Below, in pieces: positions 1-5,912 of a stretch of DNA of 14,265 nt. The notes under the pieces are model-generated. The model saw only the letters and a program-made list of their open reading frames with translations. It was not told the origin of the DNA and made no database searches. A program made the position numbers and the translations under genes. The stretch comes from Pseudomonadota bacterium (GTDB lineage: Bacteria; Pseudomonadota; Alphaproteobacteria; Rhodospirillales; 2-02-FULL-58-16), in assembly GCA_022572335.1 (NCBI GenBank), contig JACZWD010000046.1, positions 1-14,265 of the forward strand, read 5' to 3'. The first letter of the stretch is position 1; each line of letters opens with the position of its first letter.

Positions 1-993
1 GCGGGCCCGCGGCGCCGTGTCCGGGGCGCGCGGCGCCGCCCCCCGCCCGCCGATGGGCAGCGGCACCAGGGCAAGGGTGTTCTCCGCCCCGTCCCCGGCC
101 ACCGGCGGCCGGCGGCTCAGCGCCCGGCGGCCCTCCACGGGGGCCTCCCACATGAGGTCGTACAGGTCGTAGCCCCGTTCGCTCAGGAAGCTCAGCGGCG
201 CCAGGGTGGCCGCCGGCCGGTCCGGGTCGAACCAGTTCTCGAGCACCACCACGGGCCGGACCCTTTCCAGGAGGCGCGCGCCGCCCCGCAGCACATCCAG
301 TTCGTGCCCCTCGACGTCGATCTTGATGAAGTCCGGCGGCGGCAGGTCGAGGGAGTCCAGGCGCCTGACGGGCACCATCGTCGCCTTATGCCGGCCCGCC
401 GTCCGCTCGATGCGGGCAAGGGCGCTGTGGCGGCCCTCGACCAGGGGCAGCTCCCCGTCCTCGCTCGACAGACCCATCCGGTGGCAGGTCACCCGGTCGC
501 CGAGGCCGGCGGCGTCGATGGTCGCCTCCAGGTCGCGATAGGTGCCGGGCGCCGCCTCGAACGCATGCACGGTCCCCGAGAAGGCCGGGTTGGTGCCCAG
601 CAGGACGCCATAGTAGCCCCAGTTGGCGCCCACGTCGTACACCACGCCGCCGCCGGCCGCCACGTGATCGAAGAACGCGCTGACGGCGGGCTCGTAGCCG
701 CCGGCGTCCAGGTGCTGGGCATAGGCCAGGAAGGCCGTGTTGGCGCCATTGATGGCGAACCTGCGCGCCCCGCCCGGGCCGCGCACCTCCATCTCGCCCC
801 GCGCCGCCACGCCGAGGCGGCCGTGGAGGCCGAAGAACAGGGCCTTGGCCAGTTTGCGGGTGAGCCTTCTCACGCCCCGCGGCTTGGCGAAACCGCCGCC
901 CACCAGCGGCCCGGCGAGCCACGGCAGGCGGGTAATACGGGCCGGATAGCGCGTGCGCACCCGCGCCCTCAGGTAGACGGCCGTTTCACCCAT
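1..993 (-). CDS. FkbM family SAM-dependent methyltransferase (3' end beyond window)
   Basis: The frame is open for 331 codons from the ATG at 993 to the window edge with no stop, so the C-terminus is missing. Residues 118-129 read VYDVGANWGYYG, the glycine-rich SAM-binding motif I. HAFEAAPGTY (143-152) follows as the acidic motif II. FIKIDVEGHELDVLRG (222-237) is the FkbM family signature, and VVVLEN (248-253) closes the Rossmann-like core. FkbM enzymes usually O-methylate sugars or polyketide-type acceptors, often in polysaccharide clusters; the acceptor here cannot be told. Residues 1-60 are basic and not part of the recognised fold. The start is supported by a purine-rich GGGAAGGGAAGG just upstream. 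It lies about 400 bp beyond tag and probably has its own promoter. Family assignment is firm; substrate is unknown. Confidence 0.88.
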   Translation of the reverse strand, partial: MGETAVYLRARVRTRYPARITRLPWLAGPLVGGGFAKPRGVRRLTRKLAKALFFGLHGRLGVAARGEMEVRGPGGARRFAINGANTAFLAYAQHLDAGGYEPAVSAFFDHVAAGGGVVYDVGANWGYYGVLLGTNPAFSGTVHAFEAAPGTYRDLEATIDAAGLGDRVTCHRMGLSSEDGELPLVEGRHSALARIERTAGRHKATMVPVRRLDSLDLPPPDFIKIDVEGHELDVLRGGARLLERVRPVVVLENWFDPDRPAATLAPLSFLSERGYDLYDLMWEAPVEGRRALSRRPPVAGDGAENTLALVPLPIGGRGAAPRAPDTAPRAR

Positions 994-1060
994 GGCCTTC
1001 CCTTCCCGGCATCGCGGCCCGGCGTGCGCCAAGCCTCGGAAAACCTAACATAATTCGAGC

Positions 1061-1192
1061 GCGGGGCGTGACCGGGCGAAACGCCCCGCCCCCGCCGTCC
1101 CGGGGCAGGTGACGGCCCTACGAACGCCGAATCGGCGAAAAACAGCCGCGAATCGGCCTTTTTGGGGCGAAATAGTTGCTGACGCGGCGAAA
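1061..1192. repeat. Cluster of inverted repeats and GGCGAAA/CGAATCGGC direct repeats
   Basis: Four dyads follow one another. GCGGGGCGT (1061-1069) pairs with ACGCCCCGC (1081-1089). GCCGTC (1094-1099) pairs with GACGGC (1111-1116). CGCCGA-A-TCGGCG is a 13 bp palindrome at 1125-1137. GCCG/CGGC flank CGAAT at 1145-1157. CGAATCGGC occurs twice, 21 bp apart (1128-1136 and 1149-1157). GGCGAAA occurs four times. The 21 bp spacing is two helical turns, as expected for operator half-sites on one DNA face. If transcribed leftward, the same dyads would form hairpins in the FkbM leader. The repeats are seen directly; a regulatory role is inferred. Confidence 0.6.
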
Positions 1193-1207
1193 TCGATCCC
1201 TTAATAT
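1179..1207 (+). promoter_or_regulatory. Candidate sigma-70 type promoter, rightward
   Basis: CTGACG (1179-1184) resembles TTGACA and lies 17 bp from TAATAT (1202-1207), a near match to TATAAT. Transcription would begin near 1214 and run toward the terminator at 1326-1362. No plus-strand protein gene lies downstream, so it would drive a non-coding RNA. The match is by eye only. Confidence 0.35.
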
Positions 1208-1231
1208 CGTCGTGGTTAAAAAAAATGATAA
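1203..1231 (-). promoter_or_regulatory. Candidate leftward promoter for the FkbM gene
   Basis: On the minus strand TTATCA (1231-1226) is 17 bp from GATATT (1208-1203), each matching four of six consensus bases. Its -10 overlaps the -10 of the rightward candidate, which would make this AT-rich island a bidirectional promoter. A start near 1196 would give the methyltransferase gene a structured leader of about 200 nt. A nearer promoter in the AT patch around 1040-1055 is equally possible. Confidence 0.25.
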
Positions 1232-1362
1232 GGTTACCAGGGGGAACGGCCCGGGTTTCGGGAGGAAGCTAAGATATAAGACCATAAACATGGTCAAGTG
1301 ATCGCCGGCAGGTATGCCGGCCCTGCGGCAAGATCGGAAACGGTCTTGCCGTTCATTTTTTC
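1214..1362 (+). ncRNA. Putative small RNA of about 150 nt, unrecognised
   Basis: The limits come from the candidate promoter at 1179-1207 and the intrinsic terminator at 1326-1362. Predicted elements are a short CCCG/CGGG hairpin (1250-1262), GACCAT/ATGGTC with an AAAC loop (1280-1295), GCCGGCA/TGCCGGC with a four-base loop (1304-1321), and the terminator stem. GGGAGGAAG (1260-1268) lies between them. The only start codon after it, ATG at 1290, opens a three-codon ORF, so it is not a protein gene. It lies wholly within the intergenic gap, opposite in direction to both neighbours. I do not recognise it as a known riboswitch or sRNA family. Existence is inferred from signals only. Confidence 0.35.
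1326..1362 (+). terminator. Intrinsic (Rho-independent) terminator, plus strand
   Basis: CGGCAAGATC (1326-1335) pairs with GGTCTTGCCG (1342-1351): ten pairs, one of them G-T, around the loop GGAAAC. TTCATTTTTTC follows at once. The T-tract lies only on the right, so it works for rightward transcription and cannot simply end the tag transcript coming from the other side. A second stem (1304-1321) sits just before it. Confidence 0.65.
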
Positions 1363-1399
1363 ATTCAGGAAACGTTTTTAAGAGATTGAAACATATCTG

Positions 1400-1960
1400 T
1401 TATTTTTCCGCTGGACGATCGGCACTCACCCGCGCCCAGGGCGGATCGAGCCGGGCGATGCGGCCGAACACCGGGCAGTCGTCGCGGTGGCTGCCGGGCA
1501 GGTACCCGATGCTCATCAGGAACTCGCCCACCACCTCGCCGCCGGTGAAGCGGAAGGTCTCGCCGAACAGCTCGACCCACGCGTCCTTGCCCCGGGGATG
1601 GTGGGCGGCGATCCAGGCGGCGAACCCGCCGTGGCTTTGGCGCAGGCCGCGCAGGCGGCGGGCGTTCTCGATGATCGCCCCGACCTTGCGCCGGTTGCGG
1701 ATGATGCCCGGATCGCCGAGCAGCCGCGCCACGTCGCCGGCGCCGTAGCCCGCCACCCTGTCCACGTCGAAACCATCGAAGGCGGCCACCGTGGTCGGCC
1801 GCTTCTTCAGCACGATCAGCCACGACAGGCCGGCCTGGAAGATCTCCAGGGACAGGCGCTCGAGCAGGGCCGCTTCGTCCTCCAGGGGAAACCCGTACTC
1901 GTTGTCGTGATAGGGCCCGTGCAGGGGATGGCCGGGGGCAACGTCGCAGTACCAGGACAT
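1400..1960 (-). CDS. tag: DNA-3-methyladenine glycosylase I
   Basis: The 186-residue protein matches the length and layout of Tag, the helix-hairpin-helix-superfamily glycosylase that removes 3-methyladenine from alkylated DNA in base excision repair. The N-terminus has the family pattern C5 ... YHDNEYG (17-23), then LEIFQAGLSWLIVLKKR (38-54), which holds E39, equivalent to the E38 of E. coli Tag. The zinc site is complete: C5, H18, and the C-terminal H158-x3-C162, matching C4, H17, H175 and C179 of the E. coli enzyme. The gap to the DUF1467 gene is 22 bp. The only Shine-Dalgarno-like stretch (AAGGGG) is 12 nt before the ATG, which is rather long. It is probably the last gene of the operon. 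Alkylation-specific control is not evident. Confidence 0.93.
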   Translation of the reverse strand: MSWYCDVAPGHPLHGPYHDNEYGFPLEDEAALLERLSLEIFQAGLSWLIVLKKRPTTVAAFDGFDVDRVAGYGAGDVARLLGDPGIIRNRRKVGAIIENARRLRGLRQSHGGFAAWIAAHHPRGKDAWVELFGETFRFTGGEVVGEFLMSIGYLPGSHRDDCPVFGRIARLDPPWARVSADRPAEK

Positions 1961-1982
1961 AGTCGGTCAGTGCCCCTTGGTA

Positions 1983-2225
1983 TCACTCGCGGAAGGAAAT
2001 GACGCCGGAGTCGATGACCGTGTAGACGATCCCCCAGAGGACGCCCGAGATCACCGTGGTTATGGCGATTTTCAGCACCATGCGGGGTTTCTTGGGGGCG
2101 CCCGGGGCGTGGCCTTTTTTCACGTCGTCTTGGTCGATGACGCTCTGCGCCCCCCACGGCAGCACCATGAAGATCACCAACCACCAGATGACCAGGTAGA
2201 CCGCCGTGCCGGTGGCCCATCCCAT
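1983..2225 (-). CDS. DUF1467 family two-helix membrane protein
   Basis: This 80-residue protein has two predicted membrane helices, about residues 5-24 and 51-72, joined by a basic loop (KKGHAPGAPKKPR, 36-48). That fits DUF1467, a small alphaproteobacterial inner-membrane family of unknown function found next to mce. By the positive-inside rule the loop should be cytoplasmic, giving a hairpin with both ends in the periplasm. The ATG lies 6 bp after the mce stop, and a GGAGGAGG in the last codons of mce acts as its ribosome-binding site, so translation is probably coupled. No catalytic residues stand out. Family identification rests on size, topology and neighbourhood. Confidence 0.8.
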   Translation of the reverse strand: MGWATGTAVYLVIWWLVIFMVLPWGAQSVIDQDDVKKGHAPGAPKKPRMVLKIAITTVISGVLWGIVYTVIDSGVISFRE

Positions 2226-2231
2226 GGGCGC

Positions 2232-2636
2232 CTACGCCTCCTCCAACTCGATCAGGGTGCCGCAGAAGTCCTTGGGGTGGAGGAAGAGCACCGGCTTGCC
2301 GTGGGCGCCGGTGGCGGGCTGGCCGCCGCCGAGGACGCGGGCGCCCCGCTCTTTCAGGCGGTCCCTGGCGGCGATGATGTCGTCGACTTCGTAGCAGACA
2401 TGATGCATTCCGCCCGCCGGGTGGCGCTTCAGGAACCCGGCGAGGGGCGACTCCGGACCCAGGGGCGCGACCAGCTCGATCGACGTGTTGGCAAGGGTCA
2501 CGAAGACCACGGTGACCCCGTGGTCCGGCAGATCCTCGGGCGCCGACACCCGGGCGCCCAGGGTGTCGCGATAGACGGCGCTCGCCGCCTCCAGGTCGGG
2601 CACGGCGATGGCCACGTGATTGAGTCTGCCGATCAT
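2232..2636 (-). CDS. mce: Methylmalonyl-CoA epimerase
   Basis: This 134-residue, two-module VOC/glyoxalase-fold protein interconverts (2S)- and (2R)-methylmalonyl-CoA. That step links propionyl-CoA carboxylase to methylmalonyl-CoA mutase and on to succinyl-CoA. Family features are the opening LNHVAIAVPDL (5-15) with metal ligand H7, NTSIELVAP (50-58) with E54, GGMHHVCYEV (75-84) carrying the second histidine ligand (H78 or H79), and the C-terminal GTLIELEE (126-133) with E130. The protein is full length. A strong AAGGGGGGGG lies 7 nt before the ATG. It is separated from rnj by 43 bp that include a perfect hairpin. The biotin ligase encoded upstream would activate the carboxylase that feeds this enzyme. 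Confidence 0.93.
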   Translation of the reverse strand: MIGRLNHVAIAVPDLEAASAVYRDTLGARVSAPEDLPDHGVTVVFVTLANTSIELVAPLGPESPLAGFLKRHPAGGMHHVCYEVDDIIAARDRLKERGARVLGGGQPATGAHGKPVLFLHPKDFCGTLIELEEA

Positions 2637-2641
2637 CGGGT

Positions 2642-2655
2642 GCCCCCCCCTTAAT
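2642..2655 (-). promoter_or_regulatory. Ribosome-binding site of mce with a run of eight G
   Basis: On the minus strand TTAAGGGGGGGG precedes the mce ATG. The G8 run forms the Shine-Dalgarno core, so a change in run length would alter spacing to the start codon. It is unusually long for this position. Confidence 0.5.
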
Positions 2656-2658
2656 GAT

Positions 2659-2675
2659 GGAGGGTACTACCCTCC
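2659..2675 (-). repeat. Perfect hairpin between rnj and mce
   Basis: GGAGGGT (2659-2665) and ACCCTCC (2669-2675) form a 7 bp stem with a three-base loop, 4 bp after the rnj stop and about 20 bp before mce. No T-run follows on either strand, so it is not a standard intrinsic terminator. It could be a processing or stabilising element between the two cistrons, or could slow RNase J on its own message. The structure is seen; the role is inferred. Confidence 0.55.
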
Positions 2676-2679
2676 CCGT

Positions 2680-4356
2680 TCACAGGCGGACCACGTGTAC
2701 GGTGGTCACAGGCCTTTTGCCCACACTGTCGCGGAAAGCGCGGCGCACCGCAATACGCACGGCCTCGCGCACCGCGGCGTCGTCCCGGCGCGCCCGTTTG
2801 GCCATCTTGCCGAGAGCCGTGCGCACGGCGGCAAGCACGGAGTTCTCGATGTCGGAGTCCCCGTCCTCCATGATCCCGATGGTCGACAGCTGGGTCTCCG
2901 TCACTAGGCGGCCGTCGCCGTCGAGCACCACCGTAACCACCGCCGAGCCGTTGTAGAGGGCGCGGGTGCGGCCGCGCACGAGGGCGCCGTCCATGGGCAC
3001 GACCCGGTTGCCGTCGAGGGCCAGGCGCCCCGCGGGAACCTCGTCGACGACACCGGCGGCGGCCGAATCGAGGCGCACCACGGACCCGTTCTCGGCGACC
3101 ACGGCCAGCGGAACCTGGCACGCCCGGGCGAGCCGCGCGTGCTCCACCAGGTGGCGGAGCTCGCCGTGGACGGGGACACTGATGCGCGGGCGCACATGCT
3201 GGTACATGCGGACCAGCTCGTCGCGGTTGGGATGGCCGGAGACGTGGACGAACTCCTCCTTCTCGGTGATCACGGCGACGCCCCGGCGGACCAGCCGGTT
3301 GTGCAGCCGCGCGATGGCCATCTCGTTGCCGGGGATGATCTTCGACGACAGGATGACCGTATCGCCCTCCTCCAGGGTCACGTGGGGGTGGCTGTCGGCG
3401 GCGATGCGTGACAGCGCCGCGCGCGGCTCGCCCTGGCTGCCCGTGCAGATCAGCAGCGTCTTGTCCCTGGGCAGGGTGGCGGCGTCTTCGGCGTCCAGGA
3501 AGGCGGGGACGTCGGCCAGATAGCCGGTCTTGCGCGCCACCGCGTCGATGCGCTTCAGGGAGCGGCCGACGAGGACCACGTCGCGCCCGCCGGCGGCGGC
3601 GGCGATGGTCCTGAGGCGCGCCACGTTGGTGGAAAAGCAGGCGACGGCGACCCGTTTCCGGCAAGCCCCGATCAGCGCCTTGAGGCTCTCCAGCAGGTCG
3701 GCCTCGGAGCCCGAGGTGCCGGCGCTGAACACATTGGTGGAGTCGCAGACCATGGCCAGCACCCCTTCGTCGCCGAGCCGGCCGAGGGCGTCCTCGTCGG
3801 CCGTCGGCCCCACCACCGGGTCCGCATCGAACTTCCAGTCACCGGTATGCAGGACCGTCCCCGCCGGCGTGCGGATGGCGATGGCATTGGGTTCGGGGAT
3901 GGAATGGGTGAGCGTGATCAGCTCCAGGTCGAACGGCCCCACGGTGAAACGTCCGCCGAGGGGCACCTCGGTGATCTCGGCCTCGTCCTCCAGGCCCACG
4001 TCGGCGAGCTTGGCCCGCAGAATAGTGGCGGTGAACGGCGTGGCGAAGATGGGACAGCGCAAGCGGTCCCACAGGTAGGGGACGGCGCCCAGGTGGTCCT
4101 CGTGGGCGTGGGTCAGCACCAGCCCCGCCAAGCGGTCGCGGTGGCCGACGATAAAGGCGGGATCGGGCATGATCACGTCGACGCCGGGCACCTGGCCGTC
4201 GGAAAACGTGATGCCCAGGTCGACCATCATCCACCGATGCGCCCCGGGCCGGCCGAACCCGTACAGATTGAGGTTCATGCCGATCTCGCCGGCGCCGCCC
4301 AGGGGAACGAACAACAGCTCCTCTTCGGGCTCTTGGGGCGCCTCGGCCTCGCTCAT
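2680..4356 (-). CDS. rnj: Ribonuclease J
   Basis: The 558-residue protein is a metallo-beta-lactamase/beta-CASP ribonuclease, with 5'-3' exonuclease and endonuclease activity in mRNA decay and rRNA maturation. Motif 1, FVPLGGAGEIGMNLN (16-30), leads to the metal-binding HAHEDH (83-88), H151 and D173 in TGDWKFD. The beta-CASP part contains CDSTNV (204-209), GSQGEP (306-311), VSGHPNRDE (372-380) and VPVHGE (394-399). The length is normal for RNase J. I chose the ATG at 4356 over one 63 bp upstream, which lies inside coaX. From 4356 the coaX stop and rnj start overlap as ATGA and the protein begins MSEAEAPQ, as expected. No separate Shine-Dalgarno is visible, so expression depends on coupling to coaX. 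A 7 bp hairpin follows the stop. Confidence 0.95.
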   Translation of the reverse strand: MSEAEAPQEPEEELLFVPLGGAGEIGMNLNLYGFGRPGAHRWMMVDLGITFSDGQVPGVDVIMPDPAFIVGHRDRLAGLVLTHAHEDHLGAVPYLWDRLRCPIFATPFTATILRAKLADVGLEDEAEITEVPLGGRFTVGPFDLELITLTHSIPEPNAIAIRTPAGTVLHTGDWKFDADPVVGPTADEDALGRLGDEGVLAMVCDSTNVFSAGTSGSEADLLESLKALIGACRKRVAVACFSTNVARLRTIAAAAGGRDVVLVGRSLKRIDAVARKTGYLADVPAFLDAEDAATLPRDKTLLICTGSQGEPRAALSRIAADSHPHVTLEEGDTVILSSKIIPGNEMAIARLHNRLVRRGVAVITEKEEFVHVSGHPNRDELVRMYQHVRPRISVPVHGELRHLVEHARLARACQVPLAVVAENGSVVRLDSAAAGVVDEVPAGRLALDGNRVVPMDGALVRGRTRALYNGSAVVTVVLDGDGRLVTETQLSTIGIMEDGDSDIENSVLAAVRTALGKMAKRARRDDAAVREAVRIAVRRAFRDSVGKRPVTTVHVVRL

Positions 4357-5129
4357 GACGGCCGGTTGCGCCGGTGGACGGCGAGAAGTCCCCTGATGGT
4401 GAGCTCGGCGTCGGCGCATTTGATGACCTCGGTGGCCCCGGTGAACAGGGGCGCCAGGCCGCCGGTGGCGATGACGTCCATCTCCGCCCCGAATTCCCGG
4501 CGGATGCGCTCCACCAGCCCCTCGATCAGGCTCACGTAGCCCCAGAAGATGCCCGACTGCATGGCGCTGACGGTCCCCTTGCCGATCACCCGCTCAGGGC
4601 GCTCGATGGCGACCAGGGGCAGCTTCGCGGCGGCCATGTGCAGGGCCTCCAGCGACAGGTTGATGCCGGGCGCGATGACGCCGCCGAAATAGCTGCCCTC
4701 GGCGTCCACCACGTCGAAGGTGGTGGCGGTGCCGAAATCGACCACGATCAGCGGCCCGCCGTAGCGCTCGTGGGCGGCGACGGCGTTGACCAGGCGGTCG
4801 GCGCCGACCTCGTCCGGGCGCGCCACCAGGACCTTGAGGCCAAGGTCGACGCCGGGCTCTCCGACGACCAGGGGTTCGCAGCCGAAATACTTGCGGCACA
4901 GGGTCTTGAGGCTGAACAGGGTGGCCGGCACCACGGTCGCGATGATGGCCGCCGTGACGTGGGCGGGCTCGATCCCGGCCAACCCCATCAACTGGTTCAG
5001 CCACACCCCGAACTCGTCGGTGGTGCGCTCGGTGTCGGTGGAGGAGCGCCACTCGCCCAGCACCTTGCCGCCGTCGTCGAAGACGGCGAACAGGATGTTG
5101 GTGTTTCCCGAATCGATGGCAAGCAGCAT
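4353..5129 (-). CDS. coaX: Type III pantothenate kinase
   Basis: The 258-residue protein belongs to the ASKHA-fold CoaX family, which phosphorylates pantothenate in the first committed step of coenzyme A synthesis and needs a monovalent cation. The phosphate-binding loop is DSGNTN (6-11). PDEVGADRL (105-113) carries the pantothenate-binding GAD core, and VVDFGTATTFDVV (129-141) holds the second phosphate motif. FGGVIAPGI (148-156) and ATGGLAP near the C-terminus also fit the family. The length is typical. It starts 12 bp after the birA stop with GAGGG as a moderate ribosome-binding site, and its TGA overlaps the rnj ATG. The birA-coaX pairing is common and places two cofactor enzymes together. 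Confidence 0.95.
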   Translation of the reverse strand: MLLAIDSGNTNILFAVFDDGGKVLGEWRSSTDTERTTDEFGVWLNQLMGLAGIEPAHVTAAIIATVVPATLFSLKTLCRKYFGCEPLVVGEPGVDLGLKVLVARPDEVGADRLVNAVAAHERYGGPLIVVDFGTATTFDVVDAEGSYFGGVIAPGINLSLEALHMAAAKLPLVAIERPERVIGKGTVSAMQSGIFWGYVSLIEGLVERIRREFGAEMDVIATGGLAPLFTGATEVIKCADAELTIRGLLAVHRRNRPS

Positions 5130-5141
5130 GGCCGGGAGCCC

Positions 5142-5912
5142 TCATTCCGCGGCAAGGTACACGTCGCCGGCGCTGATCCGCCGCCGGCCCCCGCCCTCGA
5201 CCTCCAGGATCAGGGCGCCGTCGTCGTCCAGGTCGGCAAAGGTGCCGCTCAGGGTTTCATTGTCAAGCCTGACCTCGATCGCCTCGCCCAGGCCCTTGGC
5301 CCGCTGCAGCCAGTGTTTGCGCACCGGCACGAAACCGTCGTCCAGCCACCGGTTGACCCAGGTCAAAAAGTGTTGGGCGAAGGCCTCCAGCAGATCGACC
5401 TCGTCGACGTCCCGGCAGCCCTCCTCGCGCAGTGAGGTGGCCGGAAACTCCACGTCCTCGGGAAAGTGGGCGACGTTTATGCCGACGCCCAGCACCACCC
5501 ACTGGGGCATGGCGTCGGCGCCGGCTTCCGATTCGAGAAGGATGCCCGCCACCTTGCGGTCCCCGAGAAGCACGTCGTTCGGCCACTTGCACCAGACCTC
5601 GTGGCCGGGCTCGGCGACCCGGCTGATGGCGTCGCAGATCGCCAGCGACGCCACGAAGCCCAACTGGAGCGCCGTTTCCACCGGGCATTCGGGACGCAGG
5701 ATCAGCGAGCAGTGAAGGTTGCCCTCGGGCGAATACCACTGGCGGCCGCGCCGGCCCCGCCCGGCGGTTTGCTGCCGGGCCCAGACCACGGTCCCGTCCT
5801 CGCCCTCGTCTTCGCCGAGCGCCGCCAGCCGCTTGGCTTCGGCGTTGGTGCTGTCGACGGTGTCCAGGGCCACCAGCCGGTATGCCGGCGGCAGTTTGGG
5901 CCGGCGCGTCAT
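5142..5912 (-). CDS. birA: Biotin-[acetyl-CoA-carboxylase] ligase
   Basis: The 256-residue protein joins biotin, through biotinyl-AMP, to the carrier lysine of biotin-dependent carboxylases. The catalytic core has DTVDSTNAEAKR (17-28), QQTAGRGRRGRQWYSP (47-62) with the GRGRRG biotinyl-AMP loop, CKWPNDV (108-114) and GVGINV (142-147). A small SH3-like C-terminal domain follows from about residue 207. It lacks the N-terminal helix-turn-helix of E. coli BirA, so it should be an enzyme only and not a repressor. The frame stays open for about 260 codons upstream, through the nuoN shadow. The true start is the ATG at 5912, which overlaps the nuoN stop as ATGA and starts MTRRPKLPPAYRLV, right at the domain edge. 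Confidence 0.94.
   Translation of the reverse strand: MTRRPKLPPAYRLVALDTVDSTNAEAKRLAALGEDEGEDGTVVWARQQTAGRGRRGRQWYSPEGNLHCSLILRPECPVETALQLGFVASLAICDAISRVAEPGHEVWCKWPNDVLLGDRKVAGILLESEAGADAMPQWVVLGVGINVAHFPEDVEFPATSLREEGCRDVDEVDLLEAFAQHFLTWVNRWLDDGFVPVRKHWLQRAKGLGEAIEVRLDNETLSGTFADLDDDGALILEVEGGGRRRISAGDVYLAAE

Larger units (their letters stand above)
994..1399. other. Intergenic region between tag and the FkbM gene, with dyads, AT-rich core and terminator
   Basis: This 406 bp stretch has no convincing protein gene in either direction. From the left it holds a short AT-rich patch (about 1040-1055), a GC-rich block of dyad symmetries (1061-1157), four copies of GGCGAAA (1075, 1134, 1166, 1186), an AT-rich core (1200-1231), then three successive hairpins (1280-1295, 1304-1321, 1326-1351) ending in a plus-strand T-tract. 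On the minus strand, hairpin GACCAT/ATGGTC (1280-1295) is followed by TTATATCTTA. That is a weak candidate terminator for the tag transcript. The low GC of 1200-1231 and 1352-1410 contrasts with the rest of the window. Confidence 0.7.

Noticed and set aside
1280..1295. Hairpin GACCAT/ATGGTC as a minus-strand terminator for tag
   Set aside because: It has only six pairs, and the following TTATATCTTA is a broken T-tract. It is noted as possible in the intergenic entry but not annotated as a terminator.
1290..1301. ATG at 1290 after GGGAGGAAG as a plus-strand gene start
   Set aside because: It gives only three codons before TGA, and the spacing from the Shine-Dalgarno-like stretch is over 20 nt.
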